Source: Woeseiaceae bacterium (GTDB lineage: Bacteria; Pseudomonadota; Gammaproteobacteria; Steroidobacterales; Woeseiaceae). From it: 34,963 nucleotides of DNA. The stretch lies in contig JAJFKV010000075.1 in NCBI GenBank assembly GCA_021773055.1, positions 1 through 34,963 of the forward strand. Reading direction: 5' to 3'. The notes under the pieces were generated by a model. That model saw nothing but the letters and a program-made list of their open reading frames with translations. It was not told where the DNA came from and did no database searches. A program made the position numbers and the translations under genes. Below, piece by piece: positions 27,087 to 34,963 of the stretch (position 1 is the first letter of the stretch; each line of letters opens with the position of its first letter).

Positions 27087-28523
27087 ATGCTAAGACGAAC
27101 AAAGATAGTCGCGACGCTGGGACCAGCGTCTGACGACAAGAAAACGCTGTGCAAGATGATCAACGCTGGTCTTGATGTTGCGCGCCTTAATTTTTCACAC
27201 GGTGAAGCATCAGAACACAAGCGCCGGGCCGAGATGCTAAGGGCTGCGGCTGAGTCCTGCGACCGGCAGGTCGGCATCATGGGTGACTTGCAGGGCCCGA
27301 AGATTCGAATTCGCCGCTTCAAAGAACATAGTGTCGCGCTCGAGGATGGTGACAAATTCTTCCTCGACAGCACGCTGGGCCTCATGGACGGAGATCGGGA
27401 CGGTGTTGGCGTTGCACTTGATACCCTGCACAACGATGTTTCTCCTGGCGACATTCTGTTGCTAAATGACGGCATGATTTCGCTTGAAGTTGAGAGTATT
27501 GAAGGGACCCGCATACTTACGACTGTCGTGAACGGTGGAATCTTGTCGGATCACAAAGGCATTAATCTCAAGGGTGGCGGATTGTCGGCAGCTGCTCTGA
27601 CCGATATCGACAAGGAAAACATCAAACTTGCGGCGGAAATGGATCTGGATTTTTTGGCCGTATCCTTTGTACGCGAAGGTGCAGATGTTGAGGAGGCACG
27701 GCGTCTGTTCCGGGAGGCCGGCGGACACGGACTCATCGTCGCCAAGGTCGAGCGTACCGAGGCCGTTGCAAATATAGATTCGATCATTGAGGCCGCGGAC
27801 GTCATCATGGTGGCGCGTGGCGATCTCGGTGTTGAAATAGGCTACGCCGAGCTCACCGGTATTCAGAAAAAGCTCATTCGAAAGACGCGCAAGGCACACA
27901 AGATAGTCATCACAGCAACGCAAATGATGGAATCGATGATCCACAATCCGATCCCAACACGCGCCGAAGTTTCTGATGTCTCGAACGCGGTGATCGACGG
28001 TACAGACGCTGTCATGTTGTCCGGTGAAACTGCTGTCGGTGCTTATCCGACGGCGGCCGTCAAGGCGATGGCCGAGGTCGCTGTCGGAGCGGAAAAATAT
28101 CCGCTGCCGCTCGGTATTACCAGTCACCGGATGGAAGATCACTTTGGCCTGGTTGACGAATCGATAGCAATGGCGACCATGTATATGGCCAATCATATGT
28201 CGGTCAAAGCCATTATCGCGCTGACGGAGTCGGGTTCAACGACGCGTTGGATGTCCCGAATTCGTTCGGATATTCCGATCTATGCATTTACTCCGCATGT
28301 CGCGACCAGTCGTCGTGTAGCGATGTACCGCGGCGTCTATCCAGTGTCATTCGCGATCGACATTAGCAACCCACGCGGACTGTATCAGGACATATTCAAG
28401 ACCCTGCTCGACAATAATCTGGTCAAGGTCGACGATTTAGCGATATTGACCAAGGGCGATTTGGATGGCGTGACCGGCAGCACCAATTCGATGACGGTCA
28501 TTCAGATCAGGTCGAGTTCATGA
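27087..28523 (+). CDS. pyk: Pyruvate kinase
   Basis: Pyruvate kinase makes pyruvate and ATP from phosphoenolpyruvate and ADP. The 478-residue protein starts with the usual MLRRTKIVATLGPASDD and has LNFSHGEASEHKRR, MGDLQGPKIRIRRF, LAVSFVREGADVEEARR, the active-site run IVAKVERTEAVANIDSII, IMVARGDLGVEIGYAEL, and ATQMMESMIHNPIPTRAEVS, DGTDAVMLSGETAVGAYP. The C-terminal allosteric domain is complete. There is no Shine-Dalgarno sequence before the ATG. Its TGA overlaps the ATG of the penicillin-acylase-like gene by four bases (ATGA at 28520-28523), so the two are cotranscribed. fba, a frequent neighbour, is absent. Confidence 0.97.
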   Translation: MLRRTKIVATLGPASDDKKTLCKMINAGLDVARLNFSHGEASEHKRRAEMLRAAAESCDRQVGIMGDLQGPKIRIRRFKEHSVALEDGDKFFLDSTLGLMDGDRDGVGVALDTLHNDVSPGDILLLNDGMISLEVESIEGTRILTTVVNGGILSDHKGINLKGGGLSAAALTDIDKENIKLAAEMDLDFLAVSFVREGADVEEARRLFREAGGHGLIVAKVERTEAVANIDSIIEAADVIMVARGDLGVEIGYAELTGIQKKLIRKTRKAHKIVITATQMMESMIHNPIPTRAEVSDVSNAVIDGTDAVMLSGETAVGAYPTAAVKAMAEVAVGAEKYPLPLGITSHRMEDHFGLVDESIAMATMYMANHMSVKAIIALTESGSTTRWMSRIRSDIPIYAFTPHVATSRRVAMYRGVYPVSFAIDISNPRGLYQDIFKTLLDNNLVKVDDLAILTKGDLDGVTGSTNSMTVIQIRSSS

Positions 28524-30892
28524 AGAAAATCGCTCTGCGCCTGTTTGGTGGTGCGATCGCGGTTATCCTGATAGTGGTCCTGTTGGCCTGGCTTGGGCTG
28601 CGTGCCAGTCTTCCGAAACTTGACGGCGAGGTTCTTGTTGCAGATATCGAAAGCTCCGCGACCATCAAGCGTGATGCATCCGGCATACCGGTGATTACGG
28701 CGTCGAATCGTACCGATCTTGCTTTTGCGACCGGTTTTGCGCATGGCCAGGACCGGTATTTTCAAATGGACATGATTCGTCGCCAGGCTGCGGGCGAGCT
28801 ATCTGAAATCGTCGGTGCCGTCACAATCGATGTCGATAAGCGGTATCGCTTCCACCGATTTCGTGCACGCGCAGAACAAGTCCTGGCTGCGGCGTCGAGC
28901 GCTGACAGGGTCCTGATGCGACGTTACGCTGCTGGTGTCAACGCGGGTCTTGGGTCTTTGCAGGCGCGACCATTCGAATACTTTGTTCTGGGCGTTAAAC
29001 CAGAACCATGGAAACCCGAAGATTCTCTGCTCATCGTCTACGCCATGTACGTGCAGCTCAACGATTCCAGGGCGAGCAAAGAAGTCCGTCGTGGATTTGC
29101 CCACGGTGTCCTTCCCGAAGAACTCTATGCCTGGATGTATCCGGATGGCACACCCTGGGATGCGCCGTTGATGGGTGAGCCGCGCAGCGTTTTGGAAATT
29201 CCATCCGCTGACGTCGTTTCCTTACGCGACGTCGAAGACGTCGCGCCACCGGCGGATGAGCGTGGCCGATACCCGTTGCGTGGCAGCAATAACTGGGCGG
29301 TCTCCGGTGCCCTGACAGAGAACGGACGAGCTATTGTCTCGAACGATATGCACCTCGGCCTTAGTACACCCAATATCTATTATCGAGCTCGGTTGGTTAT
29401 CGCCGGACTTGATGGCCTGGATGTTGCCGGTGCGACTTTGCCCGGCGCGCCGTTTGTCATCGCTGGCAGCAATACACATATAGCCTGGGGTTTCACCAAC
29501 AGCTACGGCGATTACACCGATGCGGTAGTGCTTCGCCCCGGTGCGGAAGAGGGCACCTATGCTACGCCGGAAGGTGATTTGCCGTTTGTGATTCACAATG
29601 AGCTAATCGAGGTTAAAGACGGCGCGCCTGTCGATTACGAGATTCGGGAAACAATCTGGGGGCCTGTCCTCGACGATATCGAATATCCAGATGGTGAAGT
29701 CGTGGTTAGCTGGATCGCACACAAGACAGATTCGGTTAATCTGAACATACTGAAACTCGAAAACGCCACATCGGTTCCCGAAGCACTCGATATCGCGAAT
29801 TCCATGGGCATGCCACCACAGAACTTTGTGACCGGCGATGCTGGCGGTAATATTGCCTGGACCATAGCTGGCAAGGTCCCGAAGAAGTCCGAATTCAACG
29901 CCATGGTGCCGGCCGACTGGAGTACTGAACACGGTTGGCAGGGCTGGATCGCCGGCAGCGACTACCCACGAGTTGTAAACCCGGCGGGTGGACGCATCTG
30001 GACTGCCAACGCTCGTGTCACCGATGCCGAAGCCCTTCAGGTTGTCGGAGACGGTGGTTATGACCTGGGGGCGAGAGCACGCCAGATTCGAGACGGGCTG
30101 TTTGCGAGAGAGTTCTTCGAACCCGCCGATATGCTGAAAATTCAATACGATGATCGCGCCTTGTTTCTGGCGCCGTGGCGAGAGCTGCTGTTGCAGACGC
30201 TGAGTGACGAAGCTGTGGCGGGAAACGCGGAGTTAGCAGAATACCGGCAGTTGGTAGAAAACTGGATTCCACGTGCTGCGCCTGAGTCCGTTGGCTATCG
30301 ACTGGTGCGAGCGTTTCGACTCGAAGTAGAGCGCCGCGTCTTCCATGCCCTGATGGCACCCGTTAGAGCTGCGTACGGGGACGACGTGGCGTTACGCAAG
30401 AGCAATCAGTTCGAAGCACCACTCTGGTCGCTGGTCACCGAGCGGCCAATGCATATGTTGCCGGCTGGCTATGACGACTGGGACCAGTTTCTGCTCGCGG
30501 CAGTCCAGCAGAACCTTGATTATTTTGGTGAAAAATTCGAGGGTCCGCTTTCCTCGCGTAGTTGGGGCGAAGTCAATATTGCGGCAATCCGTCATCCGCT
30601 GAGTCGTAGCATTCCGATTTTCGGCAGCTACCTGGATATGCCGGCCGAAGCGCTCAACGGCGACCTGGATATGCCAAAAGCGCAGGGTCCCGCGTTTGGT
30701 GCTTCCGAGCGATTTTCGGTTGCTCCCGGCGATGAGGCGAACAGCATTTTTCATATGCCGACCGGCGCGAGCGGTCACCCCTTGTCTCCGTACTACGATG
30801 CGGGACATTCTGACTGGGTTAACGGCTTACCGAGCCCGTTTCTGCCCGGAATCGCGGAACATACGCTGACGTTGAGCCCCGACAGGCGGTAA
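28520..30892 (+). CDS. Penicillin-acylase family N-terminal-nucleophile hydrolase
   Basis: This 790-residue protein has a hydrophobic N-terminal segment (about residues 5-28) acting as a signal or anchor, so it is periplasmic. The family features are present: IKRDASGIPVITASNRTDL, AFATGFAHGQDRYFQMDMIR, and GSNNWAVSG with the nucleophile Ser at about residue 256. In the family, autocleavage before this Ser frees it as the N-terminus of the beta subunit. Further motifs are NDMHLGLSTPNIYY, GATLPGAPFVIAGSN, IAWGFTNSYGDYTD and the Asn-bearing VNPAGGRIWTANARV. Relatives cleave beta-lactams, aculeacins or N-acyl-homoserine lactones, and the substrate here cannot be told. It is coupled to pyk by a 4-bp overlap; the MoxR gene follows after 32 bp. 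Confidence 0.92.
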   Translation: MKKIALRLFGGAIAVILIVVLLAWLGLRASLPKLDGEVLVADIESSATIKRDASGIPVITASNRTDLAFATGFAHGQDRYFQMDMIRRQAAGELSEIVGAVTIDVDKRYRFHRFRARAEQVLAAASSADRVLMRRYAAGVNAGLGSLQARPFEYFVLGVKPEPWKPEDSLLIVYAMYVQLNDSRASKEVRRGFAHGVLPEELYAWMYPDGTPWDAPLMGEPRSVLEIPSADVVSLRDVEDVAPPADERGRYPLRGSNNWAVSGALTENGRAIVSNDMHLGLSTPNIYYRARLVIAGLDGLDVAGATLPGAPFVIAGSNTHIAWGFTNSYGDYTDAVVLRPGAEEGTYATPEGDLPFVIHNELIEVKDGAPVDYEIRETIWGPVLDDIEYPDGEVVVSWIAHKTDSVNLNILKLENATSVPEALDIANSMGMPPQNFVTGDAGGNIAWTIAGKVPKKSEFNAMVPADWSTEHGWQGWIAGSDYPRVVNPAGGRIWTANARVTDAEALQVVGDGGYDLGARARQIRDGLFAREFFEPADMLKIQYDDRALFLAPWRELLLQTLSDEAVAGNAELAEYRQLVENWIPRAAPESVGYRLVRAFRLEVERRVFHALMAPVRAAYGDDVALRKSNQFEAPLWSLVTERPMHMLPAGYDDWDQFLLAAVQQNLDYFGEKFEGPLSSRSWGEVNIAAIRHPLSRSIPIFGSYLDMPAEALNGDLDMPKAQGPAFGASERFSVAPGDEANSIFHMPTGASGHPLSPYYDAGHSDWVNGLPSPFLPGIAEHTLTLSPDRR

Positions 30893-30924
30893 GATGACGC
30901 TGAAGCAACGAGACGGATAGCTAA

Positions 30925-31782
30925 ATGGCAGACGACAGATTCACAGGGAGCAATTCCTATATCGCGACCGAAGATTTGAGTATGGCCGTCAATGCATCAG
31001 TAACGCTCGAACGGCCGATCCTGATCAAAGGGGAGCCCGGCACAGGCAAGACACAGCTTGCGATCGAAGTTGCGAGGTCGCTCGGCAAACCGCTTTATGA
31101 GTGGCACATCAAGTCGACCACCAAAGCGCAGCAGGGTCTGTACGAATACGATGCTGTGGCCAGACTGAGAGATTCTCAACTTGGCGACGACAAAGTTCAT
31201 GACATTGCGAACTACATCATGCCTGGCAAGGTCTGGGAGGCTTTCGAGAGCGAACAGCAGCCGGTCTTGTTGATCGATGAGATCGACAAGGCGGACATTG
31301 AATTTCCGAACGATCTGTTACAGGAACTGGATCGCATGGAATTCTATGTCTACGAAACAAAGAAACTCATATCAGCGCGGCATCGGCCGATCATTGTTAT
31401 CACCAGCAATAACGAAAAAGAACTCCCTGACGCGTTCTTGCGCCGATGTTTCTTCCACTACATCAAGTTTCCGGATCAGGAAACGATGGCGAAGATTGTC
31501 GATGTGCACTTTCCCAATTTGAAGAAAGATCTGCTAACCGAAGCGCTGAATGCCTTTTACAAGGTTCGTGACGTGCGTGGCCTGAAGAAAAAACCGTCAA
31601 CGTCGGAATTGCTGGACTGGATCAAACTGTTGTTGGCCGAGGACATTCCACTCGAAGCATTGCAGAGTGAAAACTCGCGCAGCGCTATCCCGCCGTTGTA
31701 CGGTGCATTGCTCAAAAACGAACAGGACGTGCACCTGTTCGAGCAGCTTGTATTCCTCGACCGGCGCAGCAATCCGCAGTAG
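30925..31782 (+). CDS. MoxR-type AAA+ ATPase
   Basis: This 285-residue AAA+ ATPase has Walker A GEPGTGKTQLA (from about residue 36), Walker B VLLIDEIDKAD with the catalytic Glu, a sensor-1-like IVITSNNEKELPDAFLRRCF with the Arg finger region, and a C-terminal lid. The length and the absence of other domains fit the MoxR class. MoxR ATPases usually work with a VWA-domain protein encoded next to them, and the following gene is one. Family members assist metal-cofactor insertion, stress resistance or enzyme maturation; the client here is unknown. The ribosome-binding site is weak (ACGGA, about 9 bp upstream). Confidence 0.92.
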   Translation: MADDRFTGSNSYIATEDLSMAVNASVTLERPILIKGEPGTGKTQLAIEVARSLGKPLYEWHIKSTTKAQQGLYEYDAVARLRDSQLGDDKVHDIANYIMPGKVWEAFESEQQPVLLIDEIDKADIEFPNDLLQELDRMEFYVYETKKLISARHRPIIVITSNNEKELPDAFLRRCFFHYIKFPDQETMAKIVDVHFPNLKKDLLTEALNAFYKVRDVRGLKKKPSTSELLDWIKLLLAEDIPLEALQSENSRSAIPPLYGALLKNEQDVHLFEQLVFLDRRSNPQ

Positions 31783-31800
31783 CCGCAGCTTGTCCTCGAT

Positions 31801-32976
31801 ATGTTGATTCCGTTTTTTTACAGGCTTCGTGAAGGCGGCATGAAGACGTCACTCACCGAGTTGCTGACACTTCATGAAGCGATGAAGAGTGGGCTTGCCG
31901 GACAAAGCGTCGACGACTTTTACTTCCTGGCGAGAACGGCTCTCGTTAAAGACGAATCACACCTGGATCGCTTCGACCGAATTTTCAGCGCGTACTTCAG
32001 GGGTGTCGATGATTCCTTGTCCGATTTGATACAGGACGTTCCCGAGGAGTGGCTGCAACGTCAGGCTGAATTGTCGCTGTCGGAAGAAGAGCGAAAACTA
32101 ATTGAGTCGATGGGCGGATTCGAAGAACTCATGAAAGCACTACAGGAGCGCCTCGAAGAACAGGAAGAGCGCCACGAGGGCGGTAGCAAGTGGATTGGTA
32201 CGGCTGGAACGTCGCCGTTTGGAGCCTATGGGTTTAATCCCGAGGGTGTTCGCATTGGGCAGGAAGGGTCGCGTAATCGCAGCGCGGTAAAAGTCTGGGA
32301 CAAGCGCGATTATCGCAACCTTGATGACTCCATTGAGCTTGGGACGCGCAACATAAAGATTGCTTTACGACGACTTCGAAAATTCGCTCGCGAAGGCGCA
32401 GCAGATCAACTTGACTTGAACGACACCATTGACAAGACAGCGCGCAATGGCGGGATGTTGGATATCCGTATGGTTCCAGAGCGTCATAACGCGGTCAAAG
32501 TTCTGCTATGCCTCGATATCGGTGGTTCCATGGATGACCATGTGCGTGTTTGCGAAGAAACATTTTCCGCCGCACGCAGCGAGTTCAAACATCTGGAGTA
32601 CTTCTATTTTCACAACTTCGTCTATGAAAACATGTGGAAAGACAATCGGCGCCGGCAGACGGAAAAGACCTCGACGCTCGATATCACGCATAAGTACGCG
32701 TCAGACTATAAATTGATTTTTGTTGGCGACGCGACGATGAGTCCGTACGAGATCGCGTATCCGGGCGGTAGTGTTGAACATTGGAATGAAGAACCCGGCG
32801 CCGTATGGATGAAACGACTGCTGCAGACTTATCCGAAAGCGATCTGGCTAAACCCCGAGCCAAAATCGCGCTGGGATTACACGCCGTCCGTAAAGCTAAT
32901 TCGGGAGCTGATGGGTGACCGCATGTACCCACTGACCATCGCGGGCCTGGATGAAGGCATCAAAGCTCTGCGCTAA
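31801..32976 (+). CDS. VWA-domain (CoxE-like) partner of the MoxR ATPase
   Basis: This 391-residue protein begins MLIPFFYRLREGGMKTSLTE, the usual start of CoxE-like VWA proteins. A helical N-terminal half has a charged stretch near residues 100-130 (EERKLIESMGGFEEL, then a Glu/Arg-rich run). The metal-dependent adhesion site sits in the C-terminal VWA domain, reading DIGGSMDD at about residues 239-246, the DxGxS variant, with a second element VFVGDATMSPYEI-like FVGDATMSPYEIAYPGGS. The start follows the MoxR stop by 18 bp. Homologous pairs (for example CoxD/CoxE) act in enzyme maturation. The stop overlaps the convergent peroxiredoxin gene by four bases. Confidence 0.9.
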   Translation: MLIPFFYRLREGGMKTSLTELLTLHEAMKSGLAGQSVDDFYFLARTALVKDESHLDRFDRIFSAYFRGVDDSLSDLIQDVPEEWLQRQAELSLSEEERKLIESMGGFEELMKALQERLEEQEERHEGGSKWIGTAGTSPFGAYGFNPEGVRIGQEGSRNRSAVKVWDKRDYRNLDDSIELGTRNIKIALRRLRKFAREGAADQLDLNDTIDKTARNGGMLDIRMVPERHNAVKVLLCLDIGGSMDDHVRVCEETFSAARSEFKHLEYFYFHNFVYENMWKDNRRRQTEKTSTLDITHKYASDYKLIFVGDATMSPYEIAYPGGSVEHWNEEPGAVWMKRLLQTYPKAIWLNPEPKSRWDYTPSVKLIRELMGDRMYPLTIAGLDEGIKALR

Positions 32977-33521
32977 GAACCCGCGCCCAACTCTTTGAGA
33001 TCGGCCAACACCTCAGCAGAGTGTTCATCAGGTTTAACCTTGGCGTAATGTTTAGCGACGTTGCCGTCAGGGTCAATAATAAAAGTTTGCCTCTTTGCCA
33101 CTGTCATGCCGAACATACGAGTTTTGACACCATAAGCGTTCGAAGCTTCGCCGTCAGTATCGGCTAGCAGCGGAAATGGCAGGCTATGATCTTCGGCAAA
33201 TTCCTGATGTGATTCGACGTCGTCGAGGCTCACTCCGAGTATCTGTGCATTGATATCTCGAAACGCGAAAATACTGTCGCGAAACTCGCAGGCTTCGGTA
33301 GTACACCCTGGTGTTCCATCCTTCGGATAGAAATACAGAATGACCCATTGATTACGGTAGTCTTCGAGCGAATGGAGCTGTCCGGACTGATCGGCCAGTT
33401 CGAATTCGGGTGCCGGATTGCCAACGACAGGCTGATTATCGGCGATGCTGGTTGCTGTAAACGCAAACGAGGCGACAGTCGCTATAAATGCGAAAAGAGC
33501 TACAATAATAAAACGCTTCAT
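32973..33521 (-). CDS. Exported peroxiredoxin (BCP/PrxQ-like)
   Basis: Peroxiredoxins reduce peroxides through a reactive Cys. Here FYPKDGTPGCTTEACEFRD carries the peroxidatic Cys and a second Cys five residues later, the BCP/PrxQ pattern with both cysteines in one helix. VGNPAPEFELADQSG and ASNAYGVKTRMFGMTVAKRQ follow the family. Unlike cytoplasmic Bcp it has a signal sequence: the start chosen is MKRFIIVALFAFIATVASFA (33521; 182 residues) with likely cleavage after TSIA. An ATG six codons upstream (33539) is possible but adds charged residues before the signal. A periplasmic location would need a dedicated electron donor, which is not seen here. It is divergent from the patatin gene and overlaps the VWA gene at its 3' end. 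Confidence 0.93.
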   Translation of the reverse strand: MKRFIIVALFAFIATVASFAFTATSIADNQPVVGNPAPEFELADQSGQLHSLEDYRNQWVILYFYPKDGTPGCTTEACEFRDSIFAFRDINAQILGVSLDDVESHQEFAEDHSLPFPLLADTDGEASNAYGVKTRMFGMTVAKRQTFIIDPDGNVAKHYAKVKPDEHSAEVLADLKELGAGS

Positions 33522-33582
33522 GATTTGGGTCCGTATCATTTAGTTGGCATTGTGAATCGGGTCTCGCCATTGAATGTGACTT

Positions 33583-33588
33583 TATAAT
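33583..33588 (+). promoter_or_regulatory. Consensus -10 box upstream of the patatin gene
   Basis: TATAAT matches the sigma-70 -10 consensus exactly and lies about 42 bp before the patatin ATG in the divergent region with the peroxiredoxin gene. No good -35 box is found at 16-18 bp, so an activator may be needed or the match may be chance. Confidence 0.4.
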
Positions 33589-33629
33589 ACGCTGCCCGGG
33601 AGCGATCTGTAATACCCTGAGCAGACCTT

Positions 33630-34844
33630 ATGACTAATCAATCTGATTCCACGAAAACTGCCTTGGTGCTTCCCGGTGGCGGTGCCCGCGGTGCATTTCA
33701 GGTTGGTGTGCTCAAGGCTTTGGCGGCCATCCTGCCGAAAACCAGCACAAACCCATTTCCGATAATCAGCGGCACCTCCGCGGGAGCCGTGAATTCGGTG
33801 GTATTGGCGTCGAGGGCCGAACACTATCGGTCCGCGGTGGCCGAACTGGAGCAAGTGTGGGCCCATTTTCGCTGCCATCATGTCTACAAGACCGACCATT
33901 TGACGATGCTCAAGAGCAGTTTGCACTGGTTATCATCCTTTGTATTGGGAGGTTGGCTGGTCGGGGCCCCGAAATCACTGCTTAATCCTGCGCCGTTGCG
34001 CGAACTTTTAAGCAGCAACGTGCATTTTCCCAGGATTCAACAAGCCGTGGACGCCGGTCATCTGCATGCGGTCGCAGTGACGGCGGCCGGATACGGATCG
34101 GCACGGTCAAAGTCGTTCTTTGAAGGCGTTGCTGAGCTGCGTGACTGGGATCGGACGCGACGTCTTGGCGTGCGCACCGACCTCCATCTGGATCACGTAA
34201 TGGCGAGCATCGCCGTACCGATGATATTTCCTCCACAGAGAATTGCTAACGATTATTTTGGCGATGGCGCGATGCGTCAGGCAACGCCATTGAGCCCCGC
34301 TGTGCATCTTGGTGCGGATCGTATCCTTGTCATCGGCATTCGGGACGAAACCGGCGAGAAAGAACCGACGAAACTCGGTCCATCGCCCAGCCTTGGGCAA
34401 ATAGCGGGTTACATGCTCGACACTTTGTTCATGGATGGTTTGTACTCAGATCTGGAGCGCGTCACACGCATCAACGAATTAATCGATTCTGTACCGGAAT
34501 CACAACGCAGCGGATCGATCGCCAAAGTTCGGCCCATAGACACGATGCTGGTGGTGCCCAGTGAAGATCTGCGGGAGATCGCATTTCGACACCGCCAGGA
34601 ATTGCCCCTCGCGATTCGTGCACTACTGCGAGGGATCGGTGGCAAGAGCCCGGGTGAGAACAGATTGCTGAGTTTCCTGTTATTCGAGAAAAAGTACACA
34701 CGCGAGCTAATTCGACTCGGCTACCGGGATGCGATGCGGGTGAAAGACGAATTGCTGGATTTTGTTACTGGCGCGGATGTACCCAGGTTGTTTGCGCCGG
34801 ACTGGATCAAGAGGGACTTGAGCGCATTCCACTCTGATGATTAG
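33630..34844 (+). CDS. Patatin-like phospholipase
   Basis: This 404-residue protein has the patatin oxyanion motif PGGGARGAFQVGVLKAL at about residues 15-31, the nucleophile elbow GTSAGAVNS with the catalytic Ser at about residue 50, and the dyad Asp in FGDGAMRQATPLSPAVHLGA. Patatins are Ser-Asp dyad lipid acyl hydrolases. There is no signal peptide, so it is probably cytoplasmic or exported by another route. The C-terminal 150 residues contain helices (RELIRLGYRDAMRVKDELLD) typical of the bacterial family. TGAGCAGA precedes the ATG, and a TATAAT lies about 42 bp upstream. It is the last complete gene of the window; its substrate is not deducible. Confidence 0.92.
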   Translation: MTNQSDSTKTALVLPGGGARGAFQVGVLKALAAILPKTSTNPFPIISGTSAGAVNSVVLASRAEHYRSAVAELEQVWAHFRCHHVYKTDHLTMLKSSLHWLSSFVLGGWLVGAPKSLLNPAPLRELLSSNVHFPRIQQAVDAGHLHAVAVTAAGYGSARSKSFFEGVAELRDWDRTRRLGVRTDLHLDHVMASIAVPMIFPPQRIANDYFGDGAMRQATPLSPAVHLGADRILVIGIRDETGEKEPTKLGPSPSLGQIAGYMLDTLFMDGLYSDLERVTRINELIDSVPESQRSGSIAKVRPIDTMLVVPSEDLREIAFRHRQELPLAIRALLRGIGGKSPGENRLLSFLLFEKKYTRELIRLGYRDAMRVKDELLDFVTGADVPRLFAPDWIKRDLSAFHSDD

Positions 34845-34849
34845 TTATT

Positions 34850-34874
34850 GCGACAGTGACCTTAAGTGTGTCGC
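34850..34874. terminator. Weak stem-loop after the patatin gene
   Basis: GCGACA (34850-34855) and TGTCGC (34869-34874) can form a 6-bp stem with a 13-base loop six bases after the patatin stop. No T-tract follows, so termination is only possible, not established. Confidence 0.25.
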
Positions 34875-34888
34875 AGGGCCGTCGAGCG

Positions 34889-34963
34889 GGGGACATTTTT
34901 AATGTATTTATACCATAAGTCCCCGTTAATTAAATTAAAAAAAAAAACCCAACCCCCCCCAAA
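34889..34963. other. AT-rich tail with GGGGAC/GTCCCC repeats and homopolymer contig end
   Basis: GGGGAC (34889-34894) and GTCCCC (34919-34924) are inverted repeats across 24 AT-rich bases. They are followed by a run of A, then C-rich bases to the end of the window. No gene is visible. The G/A/C homopolymers look like degraded sequence at a contig end rather than biology. Confidence 0.35.

Noticed and set aside
27462..28196. Minus-strand frame of 244 residues opposite pyk
   Set aside because: It is long but antisense to a fully conserved pyruvate kinase, with no domain and no start signal.
29603..30145. Minus-strand frame of 180 residues opposite the acylase gene
   Set aside because: Shadow of the conserved penicillin-acylase frame.
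28520..30892. Penicillin-acylase homologue as an antibiotic-resistance gene
   Set aside because: The family has varied substrates and nothing nearby points to beta-lactams.
34936..34963. Terminal A/C homopolymers as a telomere or biological repeat
   Set aside because: Irregular homopolymers at the very end fit a sequencing or assembly artefact better.

Overview
The window reads as a chromosomal segment of a Gammaproteobacterium. The housekeeping proteins (TolC, Pcm, Adk, RNase D, Mpl, HemL, MetK, AhcY, Tkt, Gap, Pgk, Pyk) are of gammaproteobacterial type. A membrane pyrophosphatase next to a PPi-dependent phosphofructokinase, together with the moderate GC content, would fit a marine or benthic lineage such as Woeseiaceae. 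That placement is inference; no rRNA or other decisive marker is present. No tRNA, rRNA, CRISPR array, insertion sequence or prophage was seen. Genes are tightly packed, and no gene-free stretch reaches 300 bp.

Layout. 1-1948 (minus): 5'-part of a TolC-type outer-membrane channel gene, preceded on the same strand by a Pcm-family methyltransferase. 2231-4561 (plus): membrane-anchored PAS-PAS-GGDEF-EAL protein, ended by a strong terminator shared with the convergent hppA. 4669-8144 (minus): pfp (PPi-phosphofructokinase) then hppA (proton-pumping pyrophosphatase), a PPi-economy pair, divergent from adk (8278-8919). 8932-12886: rnd (minus), then a small membrane protein, mpl, and a DUF2975/XRE regulator pair with a striking upstream palindrome. 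12904-14991 (minus): a membrane-anchored protein built from about 13 helical repeats of about 32 residues, divergent from a LON-domain protein. 15644-21128 (minus): metK-ahcY-cpdA-traB/gumN-hemL. 21272-25552 (plus): tkt-gap-pgk. 25623-27011 (minus): a Tat-type DUF839/PhoX-like protein sitting between pgk and pyk. 27087-32976 (plus): pyk, penicillin-acylase-family hydrolase, MoxR-type AAA ATPase and CoxE-like VWA protein. 32973-34844: exported peroxiredoxin (minus) and a patatin-like phospholipase (plus). The last ~75 bp are AT-rich then homopolymeric and look like a contig end.

How the genes fit together. tkt, gap, pgk and pyk give the lower glycolytic and sugar-rearrangement core. pfp with hppA lets PPi stand in for ATP at the phosphofructokinase step and couples PPi to the proton gradient, while Adk balances adenylates. 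metK and ahcY run the S-adenosylmethionine cycle, and cpdA, in the same frame behind ahcY, would remove cAMP. The EAL/GGDEF protein, CpdA and the DUF2975/XRE pair are the signalling elements.

The observations most worth a second look are: the cpdA reading frame, which has no ordinary start codon that includes its metal-binding motif and lies in frame behind the ahcY stop; a perfect 24-bp inverted repeat between pgk and the PhoX-like gene; the repeat-solenoid protein; the palindrome ahead of the DUF2975/XRE pair; and the PPi cluster. I did not find a clearly new multi-gene system; most of the window is ordinary core chromosome.
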